Shown here: positions 16,223-24,749 of the stretch, piece by piece
Layout: the number at the start of each line of letters is the position of its first letter
Numbering within the stretch: position 1 is the first letter of the stretch
From: VRUE01 sp963716735
Lineage (GTDB): Bacteria > Actinomycetota > Thermoleophilia > Solirubrobacterales > 70-9
Direction of reading: 5' to 3'
Length of the DNA stretch: 64,000 nt
Assembly (NCBI GenBank): GCA_963716735.1
Contig: OY970321.1
Span: forward strand, 186,001 to 250,000
The notes under the pieces: generated by a model
Databases searched by the model: none
Told to the model about the DNA's origin: nothing
What the model saw: only the letters and a program-made list of their open reading frames with translations
Translations under genes and position numbers: made by a program

Positions 16223-17206
16223 ATGGGGAACAAGTCAAAGCGTGCGAAGGCACATCACGTCCTCCCGCAGTTCTACTTGAAGAGTTGGGGGAACCAGGAG
16301 GGGCTAATTGCAATGAGAGGTCGTGCCGGGGGCGAGGTTCGGACCGGTAGCAAGGCACTTGCCGTCGAGAATGACTTCTACACTCTGGAGCTTCCAGACA
16401 GAGAGAAAGACGCCTCGGTCGAGAAGGCCCTCGCTGAAGTAGATGGACAGGGGGCGGAAGCCCACAGGGCGCTCCTCGAGTTTGAGTTTCCTCTAGAGCC
16501 AGAGCGGAAGGTCGCCTTCGCCGAGTGGCTAGGTCTCCAATGGCTGCGGGGTCGTTCCAGTCGCGCAAATGGCCAGGAGCTTGCAGACAAGCTTCAGAAG
16601 ATGATCATCAGGTTTGGCCTTCAAAACGCGGAAATGGACTCGGAGGTCGATCCGATAGCTGGCGGTGAGAACGAACCTACGTCAGCGCTCCCGGATGGAG
16701 TGAGGGGGCCGGGGGTCAAGATCCCCGACTTCAGCGATCTCAGCAAAGAGGAGCGAGGCGAGCTGGCTGCCAACTTGGACGACTATCGCTTCGAGATGCC
16801 TCGCGGGATGTTGCTGCTTCAGATGCTTCAAACGATGTCGCCGGCCGCCATGCCTTTTCTGGAAGGTGAGTGGCATCTATTGAGCTTCGAGGAGAAGATC
16901 CTCTTCACCAGCGATGAGCCGATCATCCTCCAGCGCCGACCCCGACCGGAGAACGAGTTTCTCGGCGTCGGTCCAGCGTCGGCGGACAGTCTCTATGTCC
17001 CACTCTCGCCATCGCTCTGCTTGGCAGTAATCCGGGCGGGTAGCTCCGGTGAGCAGGCTGTCCACAGGCTTCCGATTGTTGAGGCGGAGAAGATCAACAA
17101 AGGCACGATCAAGACCATGTGGACGCAGCTTTTTCGCCACGTCGATGGCCTGAGGTTCCCCGGATACCTTCCTTCACTTCCAGATGAGCGGATCGTTGTC
17201 GGCTAG
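16223..17206 (+). CDS. DUF4238 domain-containing protein
   Basis: A 327-residue protein whose start, KAHHVLPQFYLKSWGNQEG, and following VENDFYTLELPDREKDASVEKALAEVDG block are hallmarks of DUF4238. Family members also keep the FTSDEPIILQ block near residue 230 and SLYVPLSPSLCLAV near 255, as here. DUF4238 is of unknown biochemical function, frequent on mobile elements and defence islands; the HHxxPxxYL motif looks nuclease-like. It follows the membrane protein by 12 bases and precedes the kinase gene. Confidence 0.85.
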   Translation: MGNKSKRAKAHHVLPQFYLKSWGNQEGLIAMRGRAGGEVRTGSKALAVENDFYTLELPDREKDASVEKALAEVDGQGAEAHRALLEFEFPLEPERKVAFAEWLGLQWLRGRSSRANGQELADKLQKMIIRFGLQNAEMDSEVDPIAGGENEPTSALPDGVRGPGVKIPDFSDLSKEERGELAANLDDYRFEMPRGMLLLQMLQTMSPAAMPFLEGEWHLLSFEEKILFTSDEPIILQRRPRPENEFLGVGPASADSLYVPLSPSLCLAVIRAGSSGEQAVHRLPIVEAEKINKGTIKTMWTQLFRHVDGLRFPGYLPSLPDERIVVG

Positions 17207-17210
17207 ACAG

Positions 17211-17224
17211 GACCAAATTTGGTC
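17211..17224. promoter_or_regulatory. 14-bp perfect palindrome before the kinase gene
   Basis: GACCAAATTTGGTC lies between the DUF4238 stop and the kinase start, continuing into CCCGAAA. It resembles the TTTGTCCC words at the element's two ends and could be an operator for the kinase-TPR pair or an extra integrase or regulator site. Confidence 0.5.
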
Positions 17225-17273
17225 CCGAAATGATTCTTGTGCGACTCGCCGATCTCGCAACTAAGCTGGCCTT

Positions 17274-18320
17274 GTGGATCTGAGCAATTGTCCTGCGGCC
17301 CATATGGAGGGCTTAGAGCTCGATGGCGGGTGGGTTGTCGGCGCGCGGATTGATCGACCTCCGCATGGAACTGGAGGCAACTTCTCGTTTGGATATTCGG
17401 TGTCCCATCCGGAGCGAGGGGCTGCCTTCCTCAAGGCACTGGACTACTCCCGGGCGCTTAGCGCCGGAGACGTTCCCGCCGCGCTTCAGACCTTGGTGAA
17501 TGCCTACGTCTATGAGCGCGACCTGCTGTTGGAGTGCTCTGATTCCCGCCTCAGCCGTGTTGTACTGCCCCTAGCTCATGGGCAGACGAGCGTGGACGGA
17601 TTCCAGCTGCCCGTGAACTATCTAATCCTCGAACCGGCAGATGGTGATGTCCGAAACGAGTTCGCAGCCATGGATGCCTTCGACCAAGCCTGGGTGATGC
17701 GCGTTCTGCATAACACGGCGACTGGCATCCAGCAGCTTCACGGGAAGAGCATCGTTCACCAAGATGTGAAGCCGTCGAACCTACTCACGTTCGGGGAGGA
17801 TGGGGACACGAAGCTCGGTGACCTAGGGCGAGGCGAACGGCGAGGCCAGGATGCTCCGACCTCGCAGCTCAAGATCCCGGGAGATCCGACCTACGCACCC
17901 CCCGAGCAGCTATATGGGTATGTTCCGGCCGACTGGAACATTCGGCGCCGAAGCTCCGATCTCTATCACCTCGGCAGCATGGTCTCCTTTTTCTTCATTG
18001 GCGCTGCAACCACGCCAGCCCTCCTCGGGCATATGGCTCCCACCCAGCATCCGATGCACTGGGGCGACACGTACGAGGCTGTGTTGCCGTTCGTTCGAGA
18101 CGCCTTTGATGAAGTTGCCGACGAGCTTGACTACGCACTGCCCGATGGCTGTCGCGACCGACTCGGAGCAGCTTTTCGAGAGCTTTGCGATCCCGAGCCC
18201 GAGAAACGCGGGCATCCGAAAGCTCGCAGTGCTGCTCATGGAAACCCCTTCGCCGTCAACTACTACGTGTCCCTTTTCAACTTGCTCGCCATGCGGGCGG
18301 AGCGGGCCTTGAGGAAGTAA
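17274..18320 (+). CDS. Hanks-type serine/threonine protein kinase, divergent
   Basis: A 348-residue kinase without membrane helices. Visible motifs: AFLKALDY (candidate ATP lysine, Lys54), IVHQDVKPSNLL (residues 160-171; HxD with Gln for Arg, plus Lys166 and Asn169), KLGDLGRG (DFG replaced by Asp183-Leu-Gly), and the activation-segment end YAPPEQ (207-212). Catalytic Asp, Lys and Asn are all kept, so activity is plausible. The glycine-rich loop is not clear. The start is GTG 17274. The TPR gene follows after three bases, so the kinase probably acts with it. No known defence kinase is an obvious match. Confidence 0.87.
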   Translation: MDLSNCPAAHMEGLELDGGWVVGARIDRPPHGTGGNFSFGYSVSHPERGAAFLKALDYSRALSAGDVPAALQTLVNAYVYERDLLLECSDSRLSRVVLPLAHGQTSVDGFQLPVNYLILEPADGDVRNEFAAMDAFDQAWVMRVLHNTATGIQQLHGKSIVHQDVKPSNLLTFGEDGDTKLGDLGRGERRGQDAPTSQLKIPGDPTYAPPEQLYGYVPADWNIRRRSSDLYHLGSMVSFFFIGAATTPALLGHMAPTQHPMHWGDTYEAVLPFVRDAFDEVADELDYALPDGCRDRLGAAFRELCDPEPEKRGHPKARSAAHGNPFAVNYYVSLFNLLAMRAERALRK

Positions 18321-18323
18321 CAC

Positions 18324-19790
18324 GTGAGTGCAAGCTCTCCAGAAGGGGACCGCAACGTCATCCCCTTCTGGCGTAACCCCCAGAACACTTCACCGCAGGA
18401 ACTTGCGTCGACGCTATCGACCACGAAGCCGCTTGACGACTCTGCGCGACTAGAGCACGAGCAGGACTGGTTAGCGCACCGAACTCTAGGTTTTGCTCTT
18501 GATCTCATCGGTTCAGGTGTCGTTCTTGGGGCCTCCCCAAGCGTCCACGAGGCGGCAGAGTTCGTCTTGGAGGCACCGGGGTCGCCCGAGCCGGCGAAAG
18601 AGTTGGCACGCCGTGTGCTCGGTCGAGTCGAGAGCAGGGACGGTAGCCCCCTATTTGATCCGACGCCCTTTGAGGCAAGGCAGCAGATCCATAGTCTGCG
18701 CTTGAAGCTTCGAAACGATCCGCGAAACGCCCTCGCGTGGACGGAGATGGCGCGCTTCTACACGATTCTCGGCCAGCGGGACCAAGCTGGTTACGCCATG
18801 GGCATGGCGCTGGCCTTGGCTCCCAATAGCCGCTACGTGCTGCGAGCAGCTTCCCGACTTGCTGTGCATCACGGGCAGTTCGAGGATGCACATTCGATTG
18901 TCTCTCGAGCAGCGCTCACGCCCAGCGACCCATGGTTAGTCGCTACGGAGCTCGCTACCTCGGGGCCCGCCGGAAAGCGCCCACGACTTGTCAAACATGG
19001 GCGACGGATGCTTGAAGGAAAAAGCTTTCCCGCACGTGCGACGACGGAGCTGGCGAGTGCCTTGGGCACTCTTGAGGTAAGAGCCGGAGCCGATCGCAAA
19101 GCACGCCGCCTGTTTGAGGCATCGTTGCAAGAGCCCAATGACAATGCGATCGCTCAAGGCGAGTGGATTTCGCATGTTCTTCCGTCGGTTGCAGTTGATC
19201 AGGCACTCCTACAGGAGTCAGCCGAGGCTCGGGCCATCCGGTATGGCAATGCGATGGAATCCGAGAAAGCCTTGGAAGCGGCATGGGAGTGGCATCGGGA
19301 TCAGCCCTTTGCCAGTGGCCCTGGAGAGCTTGGCTCCTATCACGCGTCCTTGGCTGGTGCTTATCGGGAGGGCGCGGCGATCGCAGAATCGGTACTTACT
19401 GCCAACCCGGGGGAGTTCCTTCTCGCGAACAATCTTGCCTTCTGCCTCCTGAATCTGGACGAAACGGAGCGCGCTCAAGAGGTTCTCGCTTCGATCAACT
19501 TGGCGGAGCTAAGCGGCGAGCAATACTCAACGTACTTAGCCACCTACGGGCTTCTGGAATATCGCGCCGGGAACCCAGCGGTAGGTCGTGAGCTTTATCG
19601 CCGGTCGATAGAGACCACACGTGATTCACGCCACCAGGCAGTTGCGAAGATCATGCTCGCTTCCGAGGAGCTCAGACTGCATTCGCCGGAGGCGTCAAAA
19701 ATGCTTCAAGAGGCATTCGCGGCTAGTCGTGAGGTCACGGCCGACGACATCAGGATGTGGCTCAAAAGGCTCCCTTCCGCCTCGTCCTGA
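18324..19790 (+). CDS. TPR-repeat protein, partner of the kinase
   Basis: A 488-residue soluble protein. Tetratricopeptide-type helix pairs are visible at residues 125-200 (NALAWTEMARFYTILGQRDQAGYAMGMALALAP), 240-280 (ALGTLEVRAGADRKARRLFEASL) and 340-450 (LLANNLAFCLLNLDETERAQEVL, and YGLLEYRAGNPAVGRELYRRSIE). The first 100 residues are unique. TPR proteins bind partners, and in two-gene cassettes often supply target recognition. Three-base spacing to the kinase gene shows co-expression. It is the last gene of element 1. Confidence 0.85.
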   Translation: MSASSPEGDRNVIPFWRNPQNTSPQELASTLSTTKPLDDSARLEHEQDWLAHRTLGFALDLIGSGVVLGASPSVHEAAEFVLEAPGSPEPAKELARRVLGRVESRDGSPLFDPTPFEARQQIHSLRLKLRNDPRNALAWTEMARFYTILGQRDQAGYAMGMALALAPNSRYVLRAASRLAVHHGQFEDAHSIVSRAALTPSDPWLVATELATSGPAGKRPRLVKHGRRMLEGKSFPARATTELASALGTLEVRAGADRKARRLFEASLQEPNDNAIAQGEWISHVLPSVAVDQALLQESAEARAIRYGNAMESEKALEAAWEWHRDQPFASGPGELGSYHASLAGAYREGAAIAESVLTANPGEFLLANNLAFCLLNLDETERAQEVLASINLAELSGEQYSTYLATYGLLEYRAGNPAVGRELYRRSIETTRDSRHQAVAKIMLASEELRLHSPEASKMLQEAFAASREVTADDIRMWLKRLPSASS

Positions 19791-19914
19791 TCCGTCCGGC
19801 GGCAATGGTCTCAGAGTCCTCATCGGCTGCACGCTCGTGCTCAAAAGATGCCTGTCTCGAGCGATGGCGCTTTCCCTTCACATTCGCGGGTGCGGCTTGT
19901 AGAGCAGGCTGGGA

Positions 19915-19985
19915 TTTTGTCCCCAAATTTGTCCCCGACTCCACCGATCTAGATCGAACTCAGCAGAACTCCTTGGACTCAGCAG
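19915..19985. promoter_or_regulatory. right-end arm-type repeats of element 1
   Basis: TTTTGTCCCC at 19915 and ATTTGTCCCC at 19927 match the doublet at 8736-8757. ACTCAGCAG occurs at 19958-19966 and again at 19977-19985, 19 bases apart, about two helical turns. No gene is visible between the TPR stop (19790) and the repeat at 20020. The layout suits integrase and excisionase binding beside the attachment core. Confidence 0.6.
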
Positions 19986-20019
19986 GCACAGATCGACCGC
20001 AAACGGCTTGCTAGAGGCA

Positions 20020-20063
20020 ATTCTCAGTCCGGAAACCGGGGTTCGAATCCCCGTAGCGGTACT
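20020..20063 (+). repeat. internal att site between elements 1 and 2 (44-bp repeat, copy 2)
   Basis: Identical over all 44 bases to 8633-8676 and 30257-30300. It acts as the right end of element 1 and the left end of element 2. Only the 3' half of tRNA-Glu is present, so no functional tRNA is formed here. Confidence 0.92.
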
Positions 20064-20088
20064 CGCTGCAAAGCCTTCTAGGAAGCCA

Positions 20089-20113
20089 AAAGCCCCGGTT
20101 TGCCGGGGCTTTT
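20089..20113 (+). terminator. rho-independent terminator at left end of element 2
   Basis: AAAGCCCCGG and CCGGGGCTTT form a perfect 10-bp stem with a TTTG loop, followed by T residues. It stands 26 bases after the att copy, the same place as the terminator after the true tRNA at 8682, so each element carries one. Confidence 0.82.
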
Positions 20114-20125
20114 CTCATTCGGTGG

Positions 20126-20241
20126 CGGCAACAGTTCGGCAACAGGGTTGTTGCCGCGGTGTCGGGGCGCGACTCCTGTGAGAGCGTTTCTTCCCATGCT
20201 GGAGCGGTTTCGCTGTTGCCGCGCGGCAACAGCGGCAACAG
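20126..20241. promoter_or_regulatory. CGGCAACAG arm-type repeats, left end of element 2
   Basis: CGGCAACAG occurs directly at 20126, 20137, 20224 and 20233, with an inverted copy at 20213-20221. Related CGGTAACA and GGCAACAG words occur at the right end (30091, 30112, 30123). Repeats spaced by about one helical turn at both ends suggest arm sites of the element 2 integrase. Confidence 0.62.
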
Positions 20242-20276
20242 CTTGAGGCAACGCTGCGAGGCCGCCGTCGTGTTGC

Positions 20277-20876
20277 CTAACGACGTCTTGAGTGGCGGCG
20301 GGGGAGGACGGTGATCGCGAACGTGGTGGAGGCTTCGTGGATCAGGTCGACAGGGATGGTCGTTGTCTTGGCGGCGCTCCGCGGCGGTTTGGCTGAGCCG
20401 AAGAGGGCGATGGAGGTCAGCTGCCCGCGGGGGTCGTGGCGGGCCTTGTAGCGGATGCCGTCATAGCCGGCGTCTTGCAGGGCGAGTGCCCAGCCCTGAG
20501 TCAGGTCGTAGTCGGAGGTTGAGTGAATCTCAGCGGTGAGGCCGATGAGTCCAAGGACGGTTGGGTCCGTCAGGTCAACGACGTTTGCTTTAGGTGGGCG
20601 CAGCCTGGATAGCCGCTGCGTGTCGACCAACGGCTCGGGGGTCACGCCGCCTGGTCGCAGCAGGCGTCCGAACTTCTCGACGAAGGCTCCGATCGGCTCC
20701 TCGGCGAGGTAGCAAGTGCCTGACTCAGCGAGGTTGAACCTGCCATCCGGGCCGACATCGAAGAACCAGGGGGCGACATCGGCGGCATGGATTCGCCACA
20801 GAGGCTTCGTCCCAAGCTTCGTGCTGGGAAGCTCGGGCAGATCGTCTGGGGGAGCGGGCAGGCCGCGCGGACTCAA
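20277..20876 (-). CDS. RES-domain toxin
   Basis: A 199-residue protein. LWRIHAADVAP (Arg28) starts the RES domain; RFNLAESGTCYLAEEPIGAFVE supplies the acidic residue, and HSTSDYDLTQGWALALQDAGYDGIRY the serine block. RES proteins of the RES-Xre pairs resemble ADP-ribosyltransferases and deplete NAD. The upstream gene is the matching MbcA/ParS-type antitoxin with a four-base ATGA overlap. Length is usual. Its position at the left edge of element 2 fits a stabilising module. NAD degradation is family knowledge, not shown here. Confidence 0.85.
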   Translation of the reverse strand: MSPRGLPAPPDDLPELPSTKLGTKPLWRIHAADVAPWFFDVGPDGRFNLAESGTCYLAEEPIGAFVEKFGRLLRPGGVTPEPLVDTQRLSRLRPPKANVVDLTDPTVLGLIGLTAEIHSTSDYDLTQGWALALQDAGYDGIRYKARHDPRGQLTSIALFGSAKPPRSAAKTTTIPVDLIHEASTTFAITVLPRRHSRRR

Positions 20877-21382
20877 CGCTTCAGGTCGGCCACGGTGCGG
20901 TGAGCCGAGAGAAGCAGGGGCTCGAGGTCCGCATCGCCGAAGGCGTCGACCGGCGCCCGGTCGCCCAGCTCCGGCTGTGGGGCGGTGGCAAACGCGGCAA
21001 GCGTCCAGGCATCGAGCCCCGCCTCACCGAAGATCTCGTTGAGCTTCTTGATCGCCCCGAACGGGGCGCTGTTCGGGGCATCGAACTGCCAGCGCGGATA
21101 GCGGATCAGGTCGGCGTCGTCGCGCAGGGCGAGCACCGAGCCGCTGAGCACCCGCTTGCGCAGCGCCTCACGGCTGATTCCGCCAAGCAGGATGCGGGCT
21201 TCGGCGCTGGTCAGCAGCTCCCCAAGCGCCCGTTCCCAAGCCCCACCGGCAAGTACGACCATCGCCGCACGCCGGCCAAGAACCTCGGCATCGTCAGCCG
21301 AACTCGGCTGCCCACCGATCTCGGTGAGGGTGCGTCGGAACTCCTCGACGGTGCGATCTAGGAGGGCTGGATTGGTCGTCAT
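20873..21382 (-). CDS. Xre/MbcA/ParS-type antitoxin of the RES pair
   Basis: A 169-residue protein. The N-terminal half has helices with ILLGGISREALRKRVLSGSVLAL, a short DNA-binding segment; the C-terminal half shows the toxin-binding region: WQFDAPNSAPFGAIKKLNEIFGEAGLDAWTLAAF, the usual RYPRWQF and F-x-x-LGG-type layout of these antitoxins. It precedes the toxin and overlaps it. Expected to repress their promoter, which lies in the 232 bases before the divergent gene at 21615. Confidence 0.83.
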   Translation of the reverse strand: MTTNPALLDRTVEEFRRTLTEIGGQPSSADDAEVLGRRAAMVVLAGGAWERALGELLTSAEARILLGGISREALRKRVLSGSVLALRDDADLIRYPRWQFDAPNSAPFGAIKKLNEIFGEAGLDAWTLAAFATAPQPELGDRAPVDAFGDADLEPLLLSAHRTVADLKR

Positions 21383-21614
21383 TGACTACCTAACATAGCG
21401 TCAACTCCGTCAACCACCAAGCTAGAGATGTGCTGGTCCCCCTCCGCAGTATTCCCCCGAGGGGACCGCGCCGCTGGCCCGTGAGGCTACGTGGCGCTTG
21501 TCGGCCCAGCCGGCCAGTGGGGCTGCGGCCCACCTTCAACCATTGCCGTTGGGATGTACGCTTCGAGTAAGCAAGTCGGTTTTGGCTAATTGAGTTCGTT
21601 AAAAGGCAGGGCAA

Positions 21615-22190
21615 ATGGGTTTCGAATACCACCACCTTGATGAGGCAGATGTTCGCGCTGCCATGCATGCGTGCTGGCAGGAAGAGTGGGCGACTCTTAA
21701 CGCCGTATCGGGACCTGCGCGGCCCTATGGCAAGCAGCTCACCACCAGCGGATGGGACGCCTTCGCTGTCGCAATGCCTGAGGCCCTGGCTGTGCAAGAC
21801 GACGAGTGGCTCCGTGAACAGATGTCCGATCTCAAATATTGGGACACCCATTTGACCCGCAAGACGAAGCAGGGCATCAAGTTGGTCGACTACAACAAGG
21901 TTGACGCGATCAGGAAGCTCTGCTTCGGCGAGTTCAACATCGCCTACATTCGGGGTCTCGCGACCGCCCTGATCGGCCGCGACGAGACGGATTGCGTTGT
22001 CTATCGCGCCGACATCGCCTATGTACCGCGCGGCGAGTGCTCAGATTGGGAGGGCCGACAGTTCCCCTTGCAGGACGTAGTAGAGGGCCATCGTGTTCGA
22101 TATTGGCCTCCTGGCGAAGGTGACCGAAGTATCTTCTCGATTCCCAGCGGCCCGAACTGCCATCACAGCATTAAGGCCGCAGGTGCCTAG
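21615..22190 (+). CDS. hypothetical protein, first gene of the element 2 defence-like run
   Basis: A 191-residue soluble protein I cannot assign. Features: an aromatic, acidic N-terminus (GFEYHHLDEADVRAAMHACWQEEW), a central block KYWDTHLTRKTKQGIKLVDYNKVDAIRKL and a C-terminal block rich in Cys, Pro and His (VPRGECSDWEGRQFPLQDV; SGPNCHHSI). It ends five bases before the DUF4917 start, so the two are coupled. A role as partner of the SIR2-like DUF4917 protein is inference from position only. Confidence 0.7.
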   Translation: MGFEYHHLDEADVRAAMHACWQEEWATLNAVSGPARPYGKQLTTSGWDAFAVAMPEALAVQDDEWLREQMSDLKYWDTHLTRKTKQGIKLVDYNKVDAIRKLCFGEFNIAYIRGLATALIGRDETDCVVYRADIAYVPRGECSDWEGRQFPLQDVVEGHRVRYWPPGEGDRSIFSIPSGPNCHHSIKAAGA

Positions 22191-22195
22191 GCCCG

Positions 22196-23212
22196 TTGCT
22201 CTCCTTTGTGGAGGCGCTGGCGCGCTCTCAGGAGATTCACAAGAAGCGCCACCTGTTGCTTGGCAATGGCTTCAGTATCGCCTGCCGGCCAGATTGCTTC
22301 GACTACAAACGGATCCTCGACGAAGCCGACCTAGAGCCGCTCTCGGTCGCTGGCACGGAGCTGTTCGAGAGTGAGCAGACGGCCGACTTCGAGTTGGTGG
22401 TCCGCTCCCTGCGTGCGGCGGCGCGGATGGCAGACTTCTATGAGACTTCGGACGCCGAGCTGAGCGAGCGGTTGCACGCCGACGCTGACCGCCTCAAGGA
22501 CATCCTCGCCAACACGCTGGCCAAGAAACATCCCAATAACGTTGGCGAGATCGGGGATGCAGAGTATGAATCGGTACGCAAGTTCCTCGCCCATTTCGAG
22601 CGCTTCTACACCCTCAACTATGACCTACTTCTCTACTGGGCGATGATGCAGGAGCTGGCGCCGAGCTTCAAGCACGACGACGGCTTCCGTGCCGACCCCG
22701 ACCAGCCCGAGGCCGATTGGGTCGCCTGGAACAGCTACAACCAGTACGGTCAGAACGTCTTCTTCCTGCACGGCGGGCTCCACCTCTACGATGAGGGCGC
22801 GACGCTCAAGAAGCTGACCTTCAGCCGCACCGGCATTGCTCTCGTCGATCAGATCCGCGAGCAGCTTGATGCGGGTGCGTTCCCGCTGATTGTTACCGAG
22901 GGAAACGCCGCCGAAAAGCTTTCTGGCGTCCTCGCCCATGCCTATCTCGGCAAGTGCCTGCGTTCGTTGAGCTCTTGTGACGGCTCCCTCTTCATTCATG
23001 GCCACTCGTTGGCCGAGAGCGACGATCACGTCCTGCGCGCGGTCATCGAAGCTAAGTTCAAGGCGATCTTCGTCAGCCTCCACGGTGACCCCGACGATGA
23101 GGACAATCGGGGGATCCGCGAGCGTGCCGAGGCGCTCACCTTGCGTCGCCCCGAGAAAAAGCCGCTCGAGGCCCATTTCTACGCTGCCGATTCGGCCTCG
23201 GTGTGGAAGTGA
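22196..23212 (+). CDS. DUF4917 family SIR2-like protein
   Basis: A 338-residue protein starting at TTG. It contains LLGNGFSIAC (residues 21-30), a nucleotide-binding loop of SIR2 type, FYTLNYDLLLYW near residue 140 and FFLHGGLHLY near 186, then SLFIHGHSLAESDDHV near 263. These blocks define DUF4917, a distant SIR2-fold family. SIR2-fold proteins in defence systems usually hydrolyse NAD and halt the cell. No usual ribosome site precedes the TTG, but it lies five bases after the previous stop; GTG 22208 is an alternative. Confidence 0.83.
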   Translation: MLSFVEALARSQEIHKKRHLLLGNGFSIACRPDCFDYKRILDEADLEPLSVAGTELFESEQTADFELVVRSLRAAARMADFYETSDAELSERLHADADRLKDILANTLAKKHPNNVGEIGDAEYESVRKFLAHFERFYTLNYDLLLYWAMMQELAPSFKHDDGFRADPDQPEADWVAWNSYNQYGQNVFFLHGGLHLYDEGATLKKLTFSRTGIALVDQIREQLDAGAFPLIVTEGNAAEKLSGVLAHAYLGKCLRSLSSCDGSLFIHGHSLAESDDHVLRAVIEAKFKAIFVSLHGDPDDEDNRGIRERAEALTLRRPEKKPLEAHFYAADSASVWK

Positions 23213-23318
23213 TTTGCGGAGGCGGGTGTCGGCCCAGCAAACGGCTGCCGGTTCGGTTGCTGTCTGTTTTGAGTCACTCTGCCAGGCGAGCGGCCGAGTT
23301 TCGGAGCCTGGATCGTCT

Positions 23319-24749
23319 ATGAGTTGCAGGGGCAGCGCGGGTCCGACCTTGACCGACAATGAGGTTCAAATTCCGGCCGATCTTCTAGCGGCAATTGCCG
23401 CAGATGGCGGCGGCCGGGTTGTGATCGTGATCGGGGCGGGCGCGTCCTGTGAGGCGCCGACCGAAATTCCCCTCGCCGGGGAATGCTCGGAGATAGCGCA
23501 CCAGCGACTGGTCGACAACGGGGTGCTCGCCGCGGGCGAGTGCAGCAATCCGTCCGACCTCTCCGAGTTGGCTGAAGTCGTCCACACCAAAACCGGCAGT
23601 CAGGTTGCCCTCGTCGAACAGCTGCCGAGGACTGACTTCCGCAGCAAACCGCCTAACCTCGGCACGACGATCGCAGCCGCCCTGCTCCGCGAGGGTGCGG
23701 TGTCCGCGGTGCTCTCACTTAACTTTGACCTGAGTCTTCAGCTGGCACTGGGCCAACTTGGTATTACCAACCATGTTGCCGTGATCCGGGGTCCCGACGA
23801 CCACGGTGAGATCGCCAGCGTCAACTTCATCTACCTACACCGAAGCGTCGAAGCAGATCCTGCGGAATGGGTCTTGCGCTCGCTGGATCTTGAGGACTCT
23901 TGGAAGGGTGAGTGGGAGGAGATGATGACCGCTCGGGTGATGGCCTCTTCGGTGGCGGTATTTGCTGGCCTCGGATCTCGCGCCGCGGTCTTGGTCGATA
24001 CCACGGAGAAGATCCGCAAAGCATCCGAAGGAAAAGTCAAGACCTTTCAGGTCGACCCCAGTGACTACGGTGATTCGGACTTCGCGGAAGCGCTTGCGAT
24101 CCCAGAAGCTGACTACCTCCAGTATGGGTGGTGTGAATTCATGGAAGCGCTCTCGGCGCGTTTAGCCTTGGTCCACATCGATGAGCTCAGCAAAGCGTGT
24201 GTCGCGATGGCCGGGCGGGAAAAATGGCAGGACTCCACCCCAGCCGACCTCCGTGATCGGCTCGGTGGCCTCGGTCTAGTTGATCTAGGCCGCTTGCGGG
24301 CGCGTTGGCTGCTGGCGGAAGTCTCCTATCAACCGCGCGCGTCCGGGGAGGTGCAACTGATCGCCGACCTGCTGTTGGCACTTGGCCTGGTTGAGGAGAT
24401 TGCCGATTGCGAGGCGGTCTTTGGCCCTGATGGTGTCGTCGATTTCATCAGCGACCAGGAGCTGGTGGGGTCTTTGGCGATCGGCTCGGGGCGCGGGGAG
24501 ATGCGCTGGGGAGCCTTCGAAGCCAAGCTGCACCAGAAACGTGTTAGGGAGGGGGTTGCCGCCAGGAAGCCGAACTTCGCCCTGGTTAGCGGGGTCCAGG
24601 GGGAACGCCCCGATCCTGTGCCGCCCGAAAATGTGGTCGGAAGCCCGGCCACAAGCGAGAGTATTGTCGGCGAGGATGAACCGCTGCGACTAGTGAGTGT
24701 CGACGAGTTGCGAGCCAAACCGGCTCTCGCCAAGGAGATGGTGGCCTGA
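23319..24749 (+). CDS. SIR2-domain protein, LmuA-like effector candidate
   Basis: A 476-residue protein. VVIVIGAGASCEAPTEIPLAGE (residues 34-55) is the SIR2 nucleotide loop; LSLNFDLSLQLAL and IYLHRSVEAD are the following SIR2 blocks. The second half (250-476) has no recognised domain. The next genes are a small protein and a zinc-hook SMC ATPase in tight overlap, the layout of Lamassu systems, in which LmuA is the effector; a Lamassu-Sir2 type is known. I infer that this is the NAD-consuming effector. The frame is open upstream of 23319, but that part overlaps DUF4917 and is unlike protein. Confidence 0.8.
   Translation: MSCRGSAGPTLTDNEVQIPADLLAAIAADGGGRVVIVIGAGASCEAPTEIPLAGECSEIAHQRLVDNGVLAAGECSNPSDLSELAEVVHTKTGSQVALVEQLPRTDFRSKPPNLGTTIAAALLREGAVSAVLSLNFDLSLQLALGQLGITNHVAVIRGPDDHGEIASVNFIYLHRSVEADPAEWVLRSLDLEDSWKGEWEEMMTARVMASSVAVFAGLGSRAAVLVDTTEKIRKASEGKVKTFQVDPSDYGDSDFAEALAIPEADYLQYGWCEFMEALSARLALVHIDELSKACVAMAGREKWQDSTPADLRDRLGGLGLVDLGRLRARWLLAEVSYQPRASGEVQLIADLLLALGLVEEIADCEAVFGPDGVVDFISDQELVGSLAIGSGRGEMRWGAFEAKLHQKRVREGVAARKPNFALVSGVQGERPDPVPPENVVGSPATSESIVGEDEPLRLVSVDELRAKPALAKEMVA

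Noticed and set aside
20020..20063. Second tRNA-Glu gene
   Set aside because: Only the 3' half is present; no acceptor 5' strand or D-arm, so it is an attachment copy. The same holds for 30257.
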